This document shows positions 16,506 through 24,552 of a DNA stretch of 64,000 bases, in pieces. The first letter of the stretch is position 1. Each line of letters starts with the position of its first letter. Source of the DNA: Firmicutes bacterium ASF500. Lineage in GTDB: Bacteria; Bacillota; Clostridia; Oscillospirales; Oscillospiraceae. A program made the translations under genes and the position numbers. The notes beneath the pieces are model-generated. The model saw nothing but the letters and a program-made list of their open reading frames with translations. It had not been told where the DNA came from and ran no database searches. The stretch lies in the NCBI GenBank assembly GCA_000492175.2, contig CP097573.1:1612001-1676000 (forward strand), read 5' to 3'.

Positions 16506-19202
16506 TTAATGCGCCTCCGCCCAAGTCTTCCCGGCGTTGGTCTCGGCCAGGAGGGGGACGGACAGAGCGGCCACACCCTCCATCTCCTCCCGGACCAGCC
16601 TGCACACGGCCTTGGCCTCAGACTCGGGGCACTCTACAATGAGCTCGTCGTGGACCTGGAGGACCAGCCTTCCTTCCAGCCCTTCGGCGGTCAGGCGGTC
16701 CCGGACCCTTATCATAGCCAGCTTAATGATGTCGGCGGCGGTCCCCTGGATGGGGGCGTTGAGGGCCACACGCTCCCCGAAGGAGCGGGTATTGAAGTTG
16801 GAGGACTTGATCTCAGGAATCCACCGCCGCCGTCCCCAGAGGGTGGACACATACCCGGCCTGCTTGGCCTGCTCCACCACCCCGTCCATATAGGCCCGCA
16901 CCCCGGCGTAGTGGGCGAAGTACTTGTTCATATACTCCTTGGCCTCCTGGACCGTGACGCCGATGTCCTGGGACAGGGAGAAGGGTGAGATACCATAGAC
17001 GATGCCGAAATTGACCGCCTTGGCGCTTCTCCGCATCTGGGGGGCGACCTCCTCCACAGGTACGCCGAAGACCTGGGAGGCGGTGATGGTGTGGATGTCC
17101 TCGCCGGACTGGAAGCCGTCGATCATGGCCTGGTCCCCGGCCATATGGGCCAGCAGGCGCAGCTCGATCTGGGAGTAGTCGGCGTCCACCAGCACCCGAC
17201 CGGCGGGGGCGGCGAACATCTTTCTCAGCTCAGCCCCCAGCTCGGTGCGGACGGGGATGTTTTGCAGATTGGGCTCGGTGGAGGACAGCCGTCCGGTGGC
17301 GGTGACGGTGTTCTGGAAGGAGGTATGAATCCGCCCGTCGGGGCCGATCACCTTGCCCAGGCCGTCCACATAGGTGGATTTCAGCTTGGTGAGCTGGCGG
17401 TACTCCAGAATGCTGTCGATAATGGGGTGCTCGCCCCGGAGCTTGTCCAGCACCTCGGCGTTGGTGGAGTAGCCCGTTTTGGTCTTCTTTACCGGAGGCA
17501 GGCCCAGCTTGTCGAAAAGGATGCCCCCCAGCTGTTGGGTGGAGTTGATGTTGAAGGTGTCCTCTCCGGCCAGGGCGTAGATGGTCTTTTGCACTTCGTC
17601 AATCCGGCCGGACAGCATTTTGCCGAACTCTGCCAGCGCCCCCCGGTCGATGAGGAAGCCCTCGGCCTCCATCTCGGCCAGCACTTGGCACAGGGGCAGG
17701 TCCACCTTCTCGTACAGCTCCCACATGCCCAGCTCCTTGAGCCGGGCGGTGAGAGTTTCCCGCAGATCGTCAATCAGGAGGCTGTGGCGCATCATGGCCT
17801 GGGCGGGGGGCTCCGGGTCGGACAGGGGGCCGAAGGCCCCCTCCTCCAGGTAAAGGTCAGCCTTGGGGAATTGCTGGCTGTAGTAGGTCAGGCCCAGCTT
17901 TTCCAGCTCATAGCTGCCGTCGGCGGGGGCCAGGAGGTAAGCGGCAACCTCGGTGTCGAACACGAAGCCGGCGGGTGTAATCCCCTCGGCCAGCAGGATC
18001 CGGCACAGATTTTTTATCCCGTGGGCCGCCTTTTTGATGGCGGGGTCGGAGAAGAGCGTCTGGACGATTTCGTTGTAATTTTCCAGCTTGTCCGCCCGAA
18101 GCAGGCTGGCGTTCCAGGAATCGTCGTTCAGGTGACACTCCACGCAGACCGCGTCAAGGGATGGGAGGGCGACAATATGCACCACCTCCTTGGTCCGCCA
18201 CAGCTCCAGCAGGCTCCGGGCGTGCTCCGGGGTGATCTCCGTCTCCAGATAGCAGCCGCCCTCCAGGGCCCCGGGGGTGTCCGAACCGGCTGTTACCTCC
18301 CCCTGAGGGGCGGTGAGTTGATACTGGTCAATGAGCTTGGCAAACTCCAGGTTCAGGAAGAGCTGATACAGCCGGTCGTTGTCCGGCTTGCGGCACAGGT
18401 TGTCCTCCGGCTTGAAGTCGATGGGGGCGTCGGCGCGGATGGTGGCCAGGTCATAGGACTGGAAGGCGCTCTCCCGGCCCTCCTCCAGCTTCTTGATCAG
18501 GCCGGGCTTGGCGGGCGTGTCCGGGGCGGAGCAGATATCCGGAAGATGGTCGTAGAGGTGGGCGACGGTGCGGTAGAGCTGAATCAGGGCCATAGCCGTC
18601 TTTTCCCCCACCCCCTTGACGCCGGGGTAGTTGTCGGAGGAGTCCCCCATAAGGGCCTTTAGGTCAATGATGCTCCAGGGCTCGAAGCCATACGCCTCCC
18701 GGAAGGTCTCCGGGGTCATATCCCGGTAGGTGGTCTGCCCCATGCGGGTGGACACCAGCTTGACGGTGGTGGCCTCAGTCACCAGCTGAAGGGCGTCCTT
18801 GTCACCGGTGACGATGACGGTGGTCCACCCGGCCTCCTGGTCCAGCCGGGCGATGGTGCCCAGCAGGTCGTCGGCCTCCCAGCCGTCCAGCTCATACATG
18901 GGGATGTTCATGGCCCGCAGCACGTCCTTTAAAATGGGCAGCTGGCTGGCCAGCTCCTCAGGCATCCTCTTGCGGTTGGCCTTGTAGCCCTCAAAGGCCA
19001 GGTGCCGGAAGGTGGGCGCGGCCCGGTCGAAGGTGACACACAGGGCCTCCGGCTTCTCGTCCTTCAGCAACTTATTCAAAATGCTCAGAAAGCCGTAAAT
19101 GGCGTTGGTGGGCTGGCCCTCCCGGGTGCTCAGCTTCTTGTTGATCCCATAAAAGGCCCGGTTGACAATGGAATTGCCGTCCAGGACCATCAGTTTTTTC
19201 AT
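16506..19202 (-). CDS. polA: DNA polymerase I
   Basis: 898 residues, normal length for PolA. Domains: N-terminal 5'-3' exonuclease (about 1-290; VLDGNSIVNRAFYG, GWEADDLLGTIA, GDKDALQL, KALMGDSSDNYPGVKGVGEK), central exonuclease-like domain (about 320-490), polymerase domain with motif A DADYSQIELRLLAH (near 670), motif B RRSAKAVNFGIVYG (near 730) and motif C QVHDELIVE (near 853). The central domain lacks the acidic DxE proofreading motif, as in Bacillus and Thermus enzymes, so 3'-5' exonuclease activity is probably absent. Functions in Okazaki fragment maturation and repair. Transcribed alone; its upstream region contains the opposing cobalamin riboswitch promoter. Confidence 0.96.
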   Translation of the reverse strand: MKKLMVLDGNSIVNRAFYGINKKLSTREGQPTNAIYGFLSILNKLLKDEKPEALCVTFDRAAPTFRHLAFEGYKANRKRMPEELASQLPILKDVLRAMNIPMYELDGWEADDLLGTIARLDQEAGWTTVIVTGDKDALQLVTEATTVKLVSTRMGQTTYRDMTPETFREAYGFEPWSIIDLKALMGDSSDNYPGVKGVGEKTAMALIQLYRTVAHLYDHLPDICSAPDTPAKPGLIKKLEEGRESAFQSYDLATIRADAPIDFKPEDNLCRKPDNDRLYQLFLNLEFAKLIDQYQLTAPQGEVTAGSDTPGALEGGCYLETEITPEHARSLLELWRTKEVVHIVALPSLDAVCVECHLNDDSWNASLLRADKLENYNEIVQTLFSDPAIKKAAHGIKNLCRILLAEGITPAGFVFDTEVAAYLLAPADGSYELEKLGLTYYSQQFPKADLYLEEGAFGPLSDPEPPAQAMMRHSLLIDDLRETLTARLKELGMWELYEKVDLPLCQVLAEMEAEGFLIDRGALAEFGKMLSGRIDEVQKTIYALAGEDTFNINSTQQLGGILFDKLGLPPVKKTKTGYSTNAEVLDKLRGEHPIIDSILEYRQLTKLKSTYVDGLGKVIGPDGRIHTSFQNTVTATGRLSSTEPNLQNIPVRTELGAELRKMFAAPAGRVLVDADYSQIELRLLAHMAGDQAMIDGFQSGEDIHTITASQVFGVPVEEVAPQMRRSAKAVNFGIVYGISPFSLSQDIGVTVQEAKEYMNKYFAHYAGVRAYMDGVVEQAKQAGYVSTLWGRRRWIPEIKSSNFNTRSFGERVALNAPIQGTAADIIKLAMIRVRDRLTAEGLEGRLVLQVHDELIVECPESEAKAVCRLVREEMEGVAALSVPLLAETNAGKTWAEAH

Positions 19203-19289
19203 GTTGGACGCACCTCGTTCCCTTATTGTGATTCAACACTGTAGTATATCATTTTTTGGGAGCCGGGGCAAGAAAACGAAAAAGCTTTC

Positions 19290-19318
19290 TTCACTTTTTT
19301 TGAAGGATGTGGTATAAT
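19290..19318 (+). promoter_or_regulatory. Promoter of the cobalamin-uptake operon
   Basis: Perfect -10 TATAAT (19313-19318) with a weaker TTCACT -35 (19290-19295) at 17-base spacing. It precedes the riboswitch leader by about 12 bases. Confidence 0.65.
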
Positions 19319-19329
19319 CTCTCTGCTCC

Positions 19330-19475
19330 AGGTGCCCGAATGCTTGAATTTGGGAGAATAGGGAAGAAATGTACGGTCCCGCCGCTGTGAGAGAGGAGTC
19401 CGGCTTCGATACGCCACTGGGAGACCGGGAAGGCGAAGCCGGGCGGTGAAGCTCAAGTCAGAAGACCTGCCTGGG
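19330..19475 (+). promoter_or_regulatory. Cobalamin (AdoCbl-class) riboswitch
   Basis: Conserved order of elements: GGTGCCCGAATG, GGGAATAGGGAA-like segment, GGTCCCGCCGCTGTG, GAGTCCGGCTTCGATACGCC ACTGGG, GGGAAGGCGAAGCC and the B12 box GTCAGAAGACCTGCC (19457-19471). It ends about 45 bases before the DUF4430 gene. No strong terminator follows, so control is probably at translation. It is the second cobalamin riboswitch in the window next to a DUF4430 gene. Confidence 0.93.
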
Positions 19476-19516
19476 GAATATAAAAAATGCCGCGTGTGAC
19501 GGCAGGGAGGTTTATC

Positions 19517-19909
19517 ATGAAAGGAAACAAAAAGACAGTTATGGCAGTGGCCGCTCTGGCGCTAGCCGCCGCCCTGATGCTGGGGCTGTGGTACTTCACA
19601 AGGCCCCAGAGTCAGGCGGGGGAAAAGACCATCGTGGTGCAGGTGGCCCACGGCGACCAGAGCACCAAAGACTTTACCTGTCAGACCGGCGCCGAGACCC
19701 TGGGCGAGGTCCTGTTGGAGGAGAAGCTGGTCCAGGGGGTGGAGGGCCCCACCGGGCTGTTCGTCACCGTTGTGGACGGCGAGGAGGCCCAAGACAGCCT
19801 GCGCCAGTGGTGGTGCGTCACCAAGGACGGGGAGATGCTGGATACCGGCGTGAGCTCCACCCCCATCGCCGACGGCGACCACTTTGAGCTGACCATGTCC
19901 ACCTACTGA
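19517..19909 (+). CDS. Membrane-anchored DUF4430 protein, probable corrinoid-binding partner of the ECF transporter
   Basis: 130 residues from the ATG at 19517 (GGGAGG six bases upstream). One N-terminal hydrophobic segment (about 7-24) acts as signal or anchor, with no lipobox Cys visible. The rest is a single DUF4430 domain related to the C-terminal domain of transcobalamin/intrinsic factor: TLGEVLLEE, VDGEEA, RQWWCVTKDGEM, ADGDHFELTMS. It is the first gene after a cobalamin riboswitch and precedes an ECF S component by 10 bases. I infer that it captures cobalamin or a precursor outside the membrane and passes it to the transporter. Ligand binding is not proven by sequence. Confidence 0.8.
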   Translation: MKGNKKTVMAVAALALAAALMLGLWYFTRPQSQAGEKTIVVQVAHGDQSTKDFTCQTGAETLGEVLLEEKLVQGVEGPTGLFVTVVDGEEAQDSLRQWWCVTKDGEMLDTGVSSTPIADGDHFELTMSTY

Positions 19910-19919
19910 GGCGGCGGCT

Positions 19920-20435
19920 ATGGACAATGGGAAGCTGCGGGCAGAGAGCCGCCGGGTGGTGGTGTGCGCCATGCTGGCCGCCGTGATGGCCGCGCTCCAG
20001 GTGGCGATGTCCTTCCTGCCCAACATCGAGCCGGTGTCCCTGCTGATTCTGGTGTACACCCTGGTGTTTGGCCGGCAGGTGTTCTATATCATCTATACCT
20101 TTGTCCTGCTGGAGGGCCTGATTTTCGGCTTTCAGCTGTGGTGGGTGACCTATCTCTACATCTGGGCCCTCTGGGCGCTGGCCGTTCTGGCCTTGGGCCG
20201 GGGGGAGGAGCGCTCCCCCGTGGTGTGGGCGGCGGCCAGCGGGGCCTTCGGGCTCAGCTTCGGGGCGCTGGACGCCCTGCCCTATCTGGCGGGCGGGCCC
20301 ATGGCGGCGCTCTCCCGCTGGGTGGCGGGCATTCCCTTTGATCTGCTCCACTGCGCCGGGAATTTCGTCCTGGCCCTGGCTCTGGAGCGCCCCCTGTATC
20401 AGGTGCTGGTCCGACTCCGGGACAGAGATATTTGA
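19920..20435 (+). CDS. ECF transporter S component, predicted cobalamin or cobalamin-precursor specific
   Basis: 171 residues, six hydrophobic segments typical of ECF substrate-binding subunits. The N-terminus carries the alanine-rich helix AMLAAVMAALQVAMSF, followed by PNIEPVSLLILVYTLVFGRQ. ECF S components work with shared EcfA/A'/T energising subunits, which are not in this window. Specificity is inferred from the upstream cobalamin riboswitch and the DUF4430 partner; riboswitch-controlled S components of this kind have been predicted to import corrinoids or precursors. The operon ends with a 14-bp hairpin. Confidence 0.82.
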   Translation: MDNGKLRAESRRVVVCAMLAAVMAALQVAMSFLPNIEPVSLLILVYTLVFGRQVFYIIYTFVLLEGLIFGFQLWWVTYLYIWALWALAVLALGRGEERSPVVWAAASGAFGLSFGALDALPYLAGGPMAALSRWVAGIPFDLLHCAGNFVLALALERPLYQVLVRLRDRDI

Positions 20436-20442
20436 GATTTTT

Positions 20443-20483
20443 CCCCCCTCTCCCGCATAGAATGGCGGGAGAGGGGGGAATTT
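20443..20483 (+). terminator. Strong hairpin ending the ECF operon
   Basis: CCCCCCTCTCCCGC pairs with GCGGGAGAGGGGGG (14 bp, 8-base loop), 7 bases after the stop codon. The T-run is short on the plus strand, and a T-rich stretch lies on the minus side. Confidence 0.65.
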
Positions 20484-20497
20484 CCTTGGAAGAGCGG

Positions 20498-21016
20498 ATG
20501 AACATGGGGGGCGGGGGCGTCCTCACATTGGAGCGGGACGGCTCCCGGGTCACCCTGCGGGCGGAGCGTCCGGCGGACGGGCTGGGGCTGTATAAAGTGT
20601 GGCTCCGGGGGGAGCAGGGGGGCAAGCTGCTGCTGGGCACCCTGGCCCCGGAGCACGGGGCGCTGTGTCTCCGGCGCACCCTGTCGGTGAGGGAGCTGGA
20701 GCGGGCGGGGTGCTGGCCCCGGTTCCGGGCGGAGGGGGTGCTGGCCTTCTCCTTCGCCGCCCAGGGCGGGCGGTGGTACTGCGAGCAGCACCCGGAGCGT
20801 CTGCTGGCCGATCCGGTACTCCGGGCCCAGGTCCGCACCTCCATGCTGTGCCAGAGGGAGGCGTCGGGCTTCTCCCTGGCCGCGCCCTTCCGCACCGACC
20901 GGGCCGTACCCCTTGCCGCCCTGTTCTGCCTGGCCCGGGTGGAGCGCTGGGACGGCCGGCCCCACCTGGTCTGGCGCTTCGACCAGGAGGGCCGGCCCAG
21001 GATGCCCGAGAGCTAG
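20498..21016 (+). CDS. Conserved hypothetical protein
   Basis: About 172 residues using the ATG at 20498; upstream in-frame starts lie in the terminator hairpin and are less likely. No signal peptide or membrane segment. Sequence is Arg/Leu/Gly-rich with a beta-like N-terminal half (GLYKVWLRG, LLLGTLAPEHG, LCLRRTLSVRELERAGCWP). I do not recognise a family, though the pattern looks like a small protein conserved in this bacterial group. It stands alone between the ECF operon and the convergent MFS gene. Confidence 0.55.
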   Translation: MNMGGGGVLTLERDGSRVTLRAERPADGLGLYKVWLRGEQGGKLLLGTLAPEHGALCLRRTLSVRELERAGCWPRFRAEGVLAFSFAAQGGRWYCEQHPERLLADPVLRAQVRTSMLCQREASGFSLAAPFRTDRAVPLAALFCLARVERWDGRPHLVWRFDQEGRPRMPES

Positions 21017-21069
21017 AAAAATCAGAATGGCCGCCGGCCCCGGAGACCCGGGAGCTGACGGCCATATGC

Positions 21070-22233
21070 TTACGTCCGCTGGGTGGAGGCGCAGAGGATC
21101 AGCGTCCCCGTCAGGCTGACGGCGGAAATGCAGGCCAGCACCGCGTCCACCCCGAAGCGGTCCAGCATAGCGCCCCCCATCAGCGCGCCCAGGACGGTGC
21201 CCAGGGTCATGGTCACGGTAAAATAGGCCTGGCCCTTGATGGCGTCCTCCTGGTTCATGATGGCGTTGATGTAGTGGACCGAGGCCACGGCGACCAGGCC
21301 GAAGCCCAGCATCTGGAAGATCTGAACGCCCAGAAACACTGGCACGTTGGGGGCCAGCCAGGTGGCGGCGGCTTTCAGGGTGAAGAATACCCCGGCCACC
21401 CGCATCCAGGTGTCGCAGCGAATCCGCTTGGACATCAGGGCGAAGAAGAACATGGTGGGCAGCTCATAGCAGGCCGACAGGGCGGCGGCAATCCCCATCT
21501 CCCCGCTGCCCCCGCCCTTGCTCTGGACGATCTGGAAGTTGAAGCTGTTCAAAATGGTGTGCCCCGTAAACAGGAGCACCGCCCCCACCAGGAGCACGGC
21601 GAAGCGGGGGTACTTTTGAAAGAAGGCCAGAGGGGTCGTGGCCCCCTGCTCCGTCCCCCTCCCGCCGCTCTTGGCGAAGGGGAAGGCCGTCAGGCAGAGG
21701 GTGAGCCCCCCGAAGCTGACCGCTATCATCACCGGGATGGAGACACAGCCCACCCGGTCGGTCAGAAAGCCCAGCACGCAGGCGATGGCGGCGTAAGATG
21801 CCGAGCCGATGCCCCGGGCCAGTCCCCAGTTCAGCCGCTGTCCGTGGTTGAGGGCCTCGGTGCCGGTGGCGTTGATGAGGGGCTGGGCCAGGTGGAGGAG
21901 GAAGAGACTGCCCCCGTACAGCAGTCCGACGAGGGCGGCGGACCCGCCTATCTGACTCAGCGCGGTCAGCCCCAGACCCAGGACGGTGACCAGCCCCCCG
22001 ATTCCGTAGAGCAGGGATTTGAGGCTGGTCCGCCCCTCGCCCTCCGCCAGGGTGGCGGCGATGGGCTGGACGGCGGCGGAGACAAGGCCGGATATAGCCA
22101 TAATAAAGCCGATCCGGGTGTTGCTGAAGCCCATAGCCAGCAGAAAGACGCTGGCGAAGCCGGAGATGGTGGCAAACCCCATCCAGTAGAAGCTCTGGAT
22201 GGCGGTGTAGCGCAGTGTCAGGTCCTTAGTCAC
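21070..22233 (-). CDS. MFS transporter
   Basis: About 387 residues using the GTG at 22233 within the end of trmB (CGTGACTAA); the longer frame to 22314 overlaps trmB and adds a non-membrane Arg/Pro-rich stretch. Twelve hydrophobic segments. MFS-type loop residues include GFSNTRIGFIMAI and LMSKRIRCDT; resembles the MFS_1-like/LacY-type subfamily (nucleoside or sugar symporters). Substrate not predictable. Translationally coupled to trmB upstream. Confidence 0.8.
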   Translation of the reverse strand: MTKDLTLRYTAIQSFYWMGFATISGFASVFLLAMGFSNTRIGFIMAISGLVSAAVQPIAATLAEGEGRTSLKSLLYGIGGLVTVLGLGLTALSQIGGSAALVGLLYGGSLFLLHLAQPLINATGTEALNHGQRLNWGLARGIGSASYAAIACVLGFLTDRVGCVSIPVMIAVSFGGLTLCLTAFPFAKSGGRGTEQGATTPLAFFQKYPRFAVLLVGAVLLFTGHTILNSFNFQIVQSKGGGSGEMGIAAALSACYELPTMFFFALMSKRIRCDTWMRVAGVFFTLKAAATWLAPNVPVFLGVQIFQMLGFGLVAVASVHYINAIMNQEDAIKGQAYFTVTMTLGTVLGALMGGAMLDRFGVDAVLACISAVSLTGTLILCASTQRT

Positions 22234-22930
22234 GGTCCACCTCCGGCCGGCTGGTAGGTCCGGCGATGGGGCGGAACTCCGGCTCCGGGTCCATGGCCCG
22301 CTTGGTACCCACACAGCGGTTGATGGGGGTACCCATCAGGTGGAATTTTTCCTCATAGTCGGTCATGACCCCCTGGATGCCCCCGCCGTGGAGGTCCTGG
22401 GTGACCTCCGACAGGTCGAACCCCGCCTTGGGGAACTGGAACAGGGACCACCCAAACAGGTCCTTGTTGTCGCTCTTGAAGTGAATCTGTCCCCCCTGCC
22501 TGAGAATGCCCCGGTAGAGGACCAGGAACTGCGGATGGGTCAGCCGCCGCCGGGCGTGCTTGACCCCGGGCCAGGGGTCGCAGAAGTTGATGTAGAGCAG
22601 GTCCACCTCGTCGGGGGCGAAGTAGTCCCGCAGGAGGGCGGCGTCCCCGTCGATAAAAAAGATGTTGGTCAGCCCCTTGGCCTGACAGCGCTCCATGGCG
22701 ATGACCATGGCGTCGGGCACCCGCTCCAGGGCGATGTACAGCACGTCCGGGTTCTGCTCCGCAGTCTCGGCGGAAAAGCGCCCTTTGCCGCAGCCGATCT
22801 CCAGCCGTACCTCCCGGGCCTCCGGGTACAGCTCCCGCCATCGCCCCCGCAGCTCCGCCGGATTGGGGACCAGCAGCGCCGCGCACCGCTCCATCCGGAG
22901 GGCCAGGTTGGGCTTTTTTCTCATTCGCAT
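22226..22930 (-). CDS. trmB: tRNA (guanine-N7-)-methyltransferase
   Basis: 234 residues, single-domain SAM-dependent methyltransferase. Motifs: LEIGCGKGRFS (SAM motif I), YIALERVPDAM, DLLYINFCDPWPGVKHARRRLTHPQFL (the family signature with the Pro-Trp pair), and a late GTPINR segment. Makes m7G46 in the tRNA variable loop. First gene of a two-gene unit with the MFS transporter; tRNA-Pro(UGG) lies divergently upstream. Confidence 0.93.
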   Translation of the reverse strand: MRMRKKPNLALRMERCAALLVPNPAELRGRWRELYPEAREVRLEIGCGKGRFSAETAEQNPDVLYIALERVPDAMVIAMERCQAKGLTNIFFIDGDAALLRDYFAPDEVDLLYINFCDPWPGVKHARRRLTHPQFLVLYRGILRQGGQIHFKSDNKDLFGWSLFQFPKAGFDLSEVTQDLHGGGIQGVMTDYEEKFHLMGTPINRCVGTKRAMDPEPEFRPIAGPTSRPEVDRD

Positions 22931-23082
22931 TGTTTGATCTCCTCTTTCTCTTCGGATAAAAATATCTTACCATATGCAAAGGAATACTTGCAATCCCTTT
23001 TGAAATATATTATAATATTAAAATGGCCGTGGCCGCAAGACAGGGGAGGGAATTTTTCCCGGCGGGGCGGGTCATTTGATAA

Positions 23083-23158
23083 CGGGGTGTTGCGCAGCTG
23101 GTAGCGCGCCTGCTTTGGGAGCAGGAGGCCCGGGGTTCGAGTCCCCGCACTCCGACCA
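23083..23158 (+). tRNA. tRNA-Pro(UGG)
   Basis: 76 bases with encoded CCA. Acceptor CGGGGTG/CACTCCG, D-arm GCGC..GCGC, anticodon stem CCTGC/GCAGG with loop TTTGGGA (anticodon TGG), and T-arm CGGGG-TTCGAGT-CCCCG. Marks the right edge of the GC-rich backbone block; foreign DNA follows it. Confidence 0.97.
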
Positions 23159-23515
23159 GAAAAAGAGGTCAAGAAAGATTTTTGGTGAAAAAACCGAGAG
23201 ATTTCAAGGCTTCGGAGGCCCTTGGATAGCGAAAATCCAAGGGCCTCAAAATTTAGATTTTTCCCTGCCTCCTATTCACTCAGGCAGGACTTAAACCTGC
23301 GGCAAATCAGTTTCAAATTGGGCGCTAAGATTTTTAGCGTCTGCATCGGGCGTCGGTCCGTCAATCCCAAGGGAATTGACAGACCGGCGCTTTTTGTTTT
23401 TCCAGGAAAACGCAATACTCCCAGCGCCTGTTTTCAAAACGGGCAAAATCAAAAAGGGCCCTGGACTTTTCAGCAAAAAAAGTTACCATTACATTAGAAA
23501 GCAAGGAGGACCAAA
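23159..23515. other. Gene-free stretch after tRNA-Pro with two hairpins
   Basis: A 13-bp hairpin at 23216-23248 (GAGGCCCTTGGAT arm), followed by a T-rich tail, is the likely tRNA terminator. A second long hairpin at 23350-23390 followed by TTTTTGTTTTT is a strong plus-strand terminator. No repeat of the tRNA 3' end was seen here. The rest is featureless up to the ribosome binding site AAGGAGG at 23502-23508. Confidence 0.55.
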
Positions 23516-24238
23516 ATGAACGCAGAAGAAAAAAGCAGATACTTCCAAGAACTAACCCTCAACCTCCAGCGTGAGGGCTTTGCCGTAAAACCAGAAACAG
23601 AGGAGGGCCTCCTGCCGGTGGAGCTGGACGGCCAGCTCCTCTGTCTTGCTCGGGACTCCGGCGCGGTGAGGTACCGGAGGGAAGATGTGGCTGATGAGCA
23701 CAGAAGCGCCGCCCTGGACAGTTTGATCTCCATCGCCAAAACTACCACCGAATATATGAGCCAGATGGAGGCAGCGCCCCAACTGACAGCCAGCGGTTTG
23801 ACGGGGGACTACAGACTGCTGGCGGATTTCAATGGCGTAGTCCTGGCGGGCCACCCAACCCAGTTCGGTGTTCAATTCATCACCTGGGCGTGGGTACAGG
23901 AACGCACTGGCCTGAACGCGGGGAACTTCTACGGGCCTCCCGGCGGCGTGGACAGTTACACCGCGGCCAAGCGCGACTTCGCTACCCGCTCCGGCCTCAT
24001 TCCCCGCAGTGCCCTTTTTGCCCCGGAGCAGTTGACGGAGATATATCGCTGTATTCATGAAACTCTGGATAGTGGCTATCCTATCACGGAGGAACGGCAG
24101 AAGTGTCTGGAATCGGCGGTAGAGCAGATCGAAACTGCTGTCCCGGATCTGGACGAGCGGGTGATACTCTCCAACGACAAGGAGCTGGAGTTTGCAGACA
24201 TGAAGTTTTCCCAAGATAGCGGGATGCAGTTAAGTTAA
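23516..24238 (+). CDS. Hypothetical protein of a conjugative-element region
   Basis: 240 residues, strong AAGGAGG upstream. Soluble, acidic, with no signal peptide. Two halves are apparent: an N-terminal part with EGFAVKPETEEGLLPVELDG, and a part containing GDYRLLADFNGVVLAGHPTQFGV that resembles the DUF3849/LPD-like domains seen in large conjugative-element proteins. I cannot name it. It is first in a run of plus-strand genes ending in ArdA-like antirestriction genes, so it is likely part of the same element. Confidence 0.6.
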   Translation: MNAEEKSRYFQELTLNLQREGFAVKPETEEGLLPVELDGQLLCLARDSGAVRYRREDVADEHRSAALDSLISIAKTTTEYMSQMEAAPQLTASGLTGDYRLLADFNGVVLAGHPTQFGVQFITWAWVQERTGLNAGNFYGPPGGVDSYTAAKRDFATRSGLIPRSALFAPEQLTEIYRCIHETLDSGYPITEERQKCLESAVEQIETAVPDLDERVILSNDKELEFADMKFSQDSGMQLS

Positions 24239-24350
24239 AACCCAATATTTGTACCAGTTAAGGCCGTTTCCCTGAAAAAAGGGCAGCGCCTTTTTTCGTT
24301 TTGTCCTCTTTTCAGGGATTGGAAATACCAAAACAGGAGGACAAGAAGAA

Positions 24351-24552
24351 TATGGCACGATATTTCATGGGCGATACCCGCCTGGCGGGGGTGGAGCGGA
24401 TGATGATGGACCCGTCCAGAACGGCACCCACCCGCAACACAGATACCCGGCGAAAGAGGCCCCAAAAGAAGCTGCCCAGCAACCGGCCCGTCAAGCCGAG
24501 GCAGCGTGAGTGGGAGATGAAAGAGGGCTTTGAGGAGGGCGGCGGCGTATGA
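24351..24552 (+). CDS. Small basic hypothetical protein
   Basis: 66 residues from the ATG at 24351 (GGAGG upstream at 24336-24340); an earlier frame start at 24301 has no ribosome binding site. Strongly basic centre (RRKRPQKKLPSNRPVKPRQR) and an acidic tail. Its stop overlaps the start of the ArdA-like gene by 4 bases, so the two are coupled. Possibly a nucleic-acid-binding accessory; family not recognised. Confidence 0.6.

Noticed and set aside
17091..18662. 523-codon plus-strand frame opposite polA, and similar long frames opposite tsaD, the radical SAM gene and trmB
   Set aside because: Antisense shadows of GC-rich genes; no ribosome binding sites or recognisable domains, whereas the opposite strand encodes well-known proteins.
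23083..23515. tRNA-Pro(UGG) as attachment site with a repeat of its 3' end
   Set aside because: No second copy of the tRNA 3' sequence was found to the right in this window and no integrase lies next to it.
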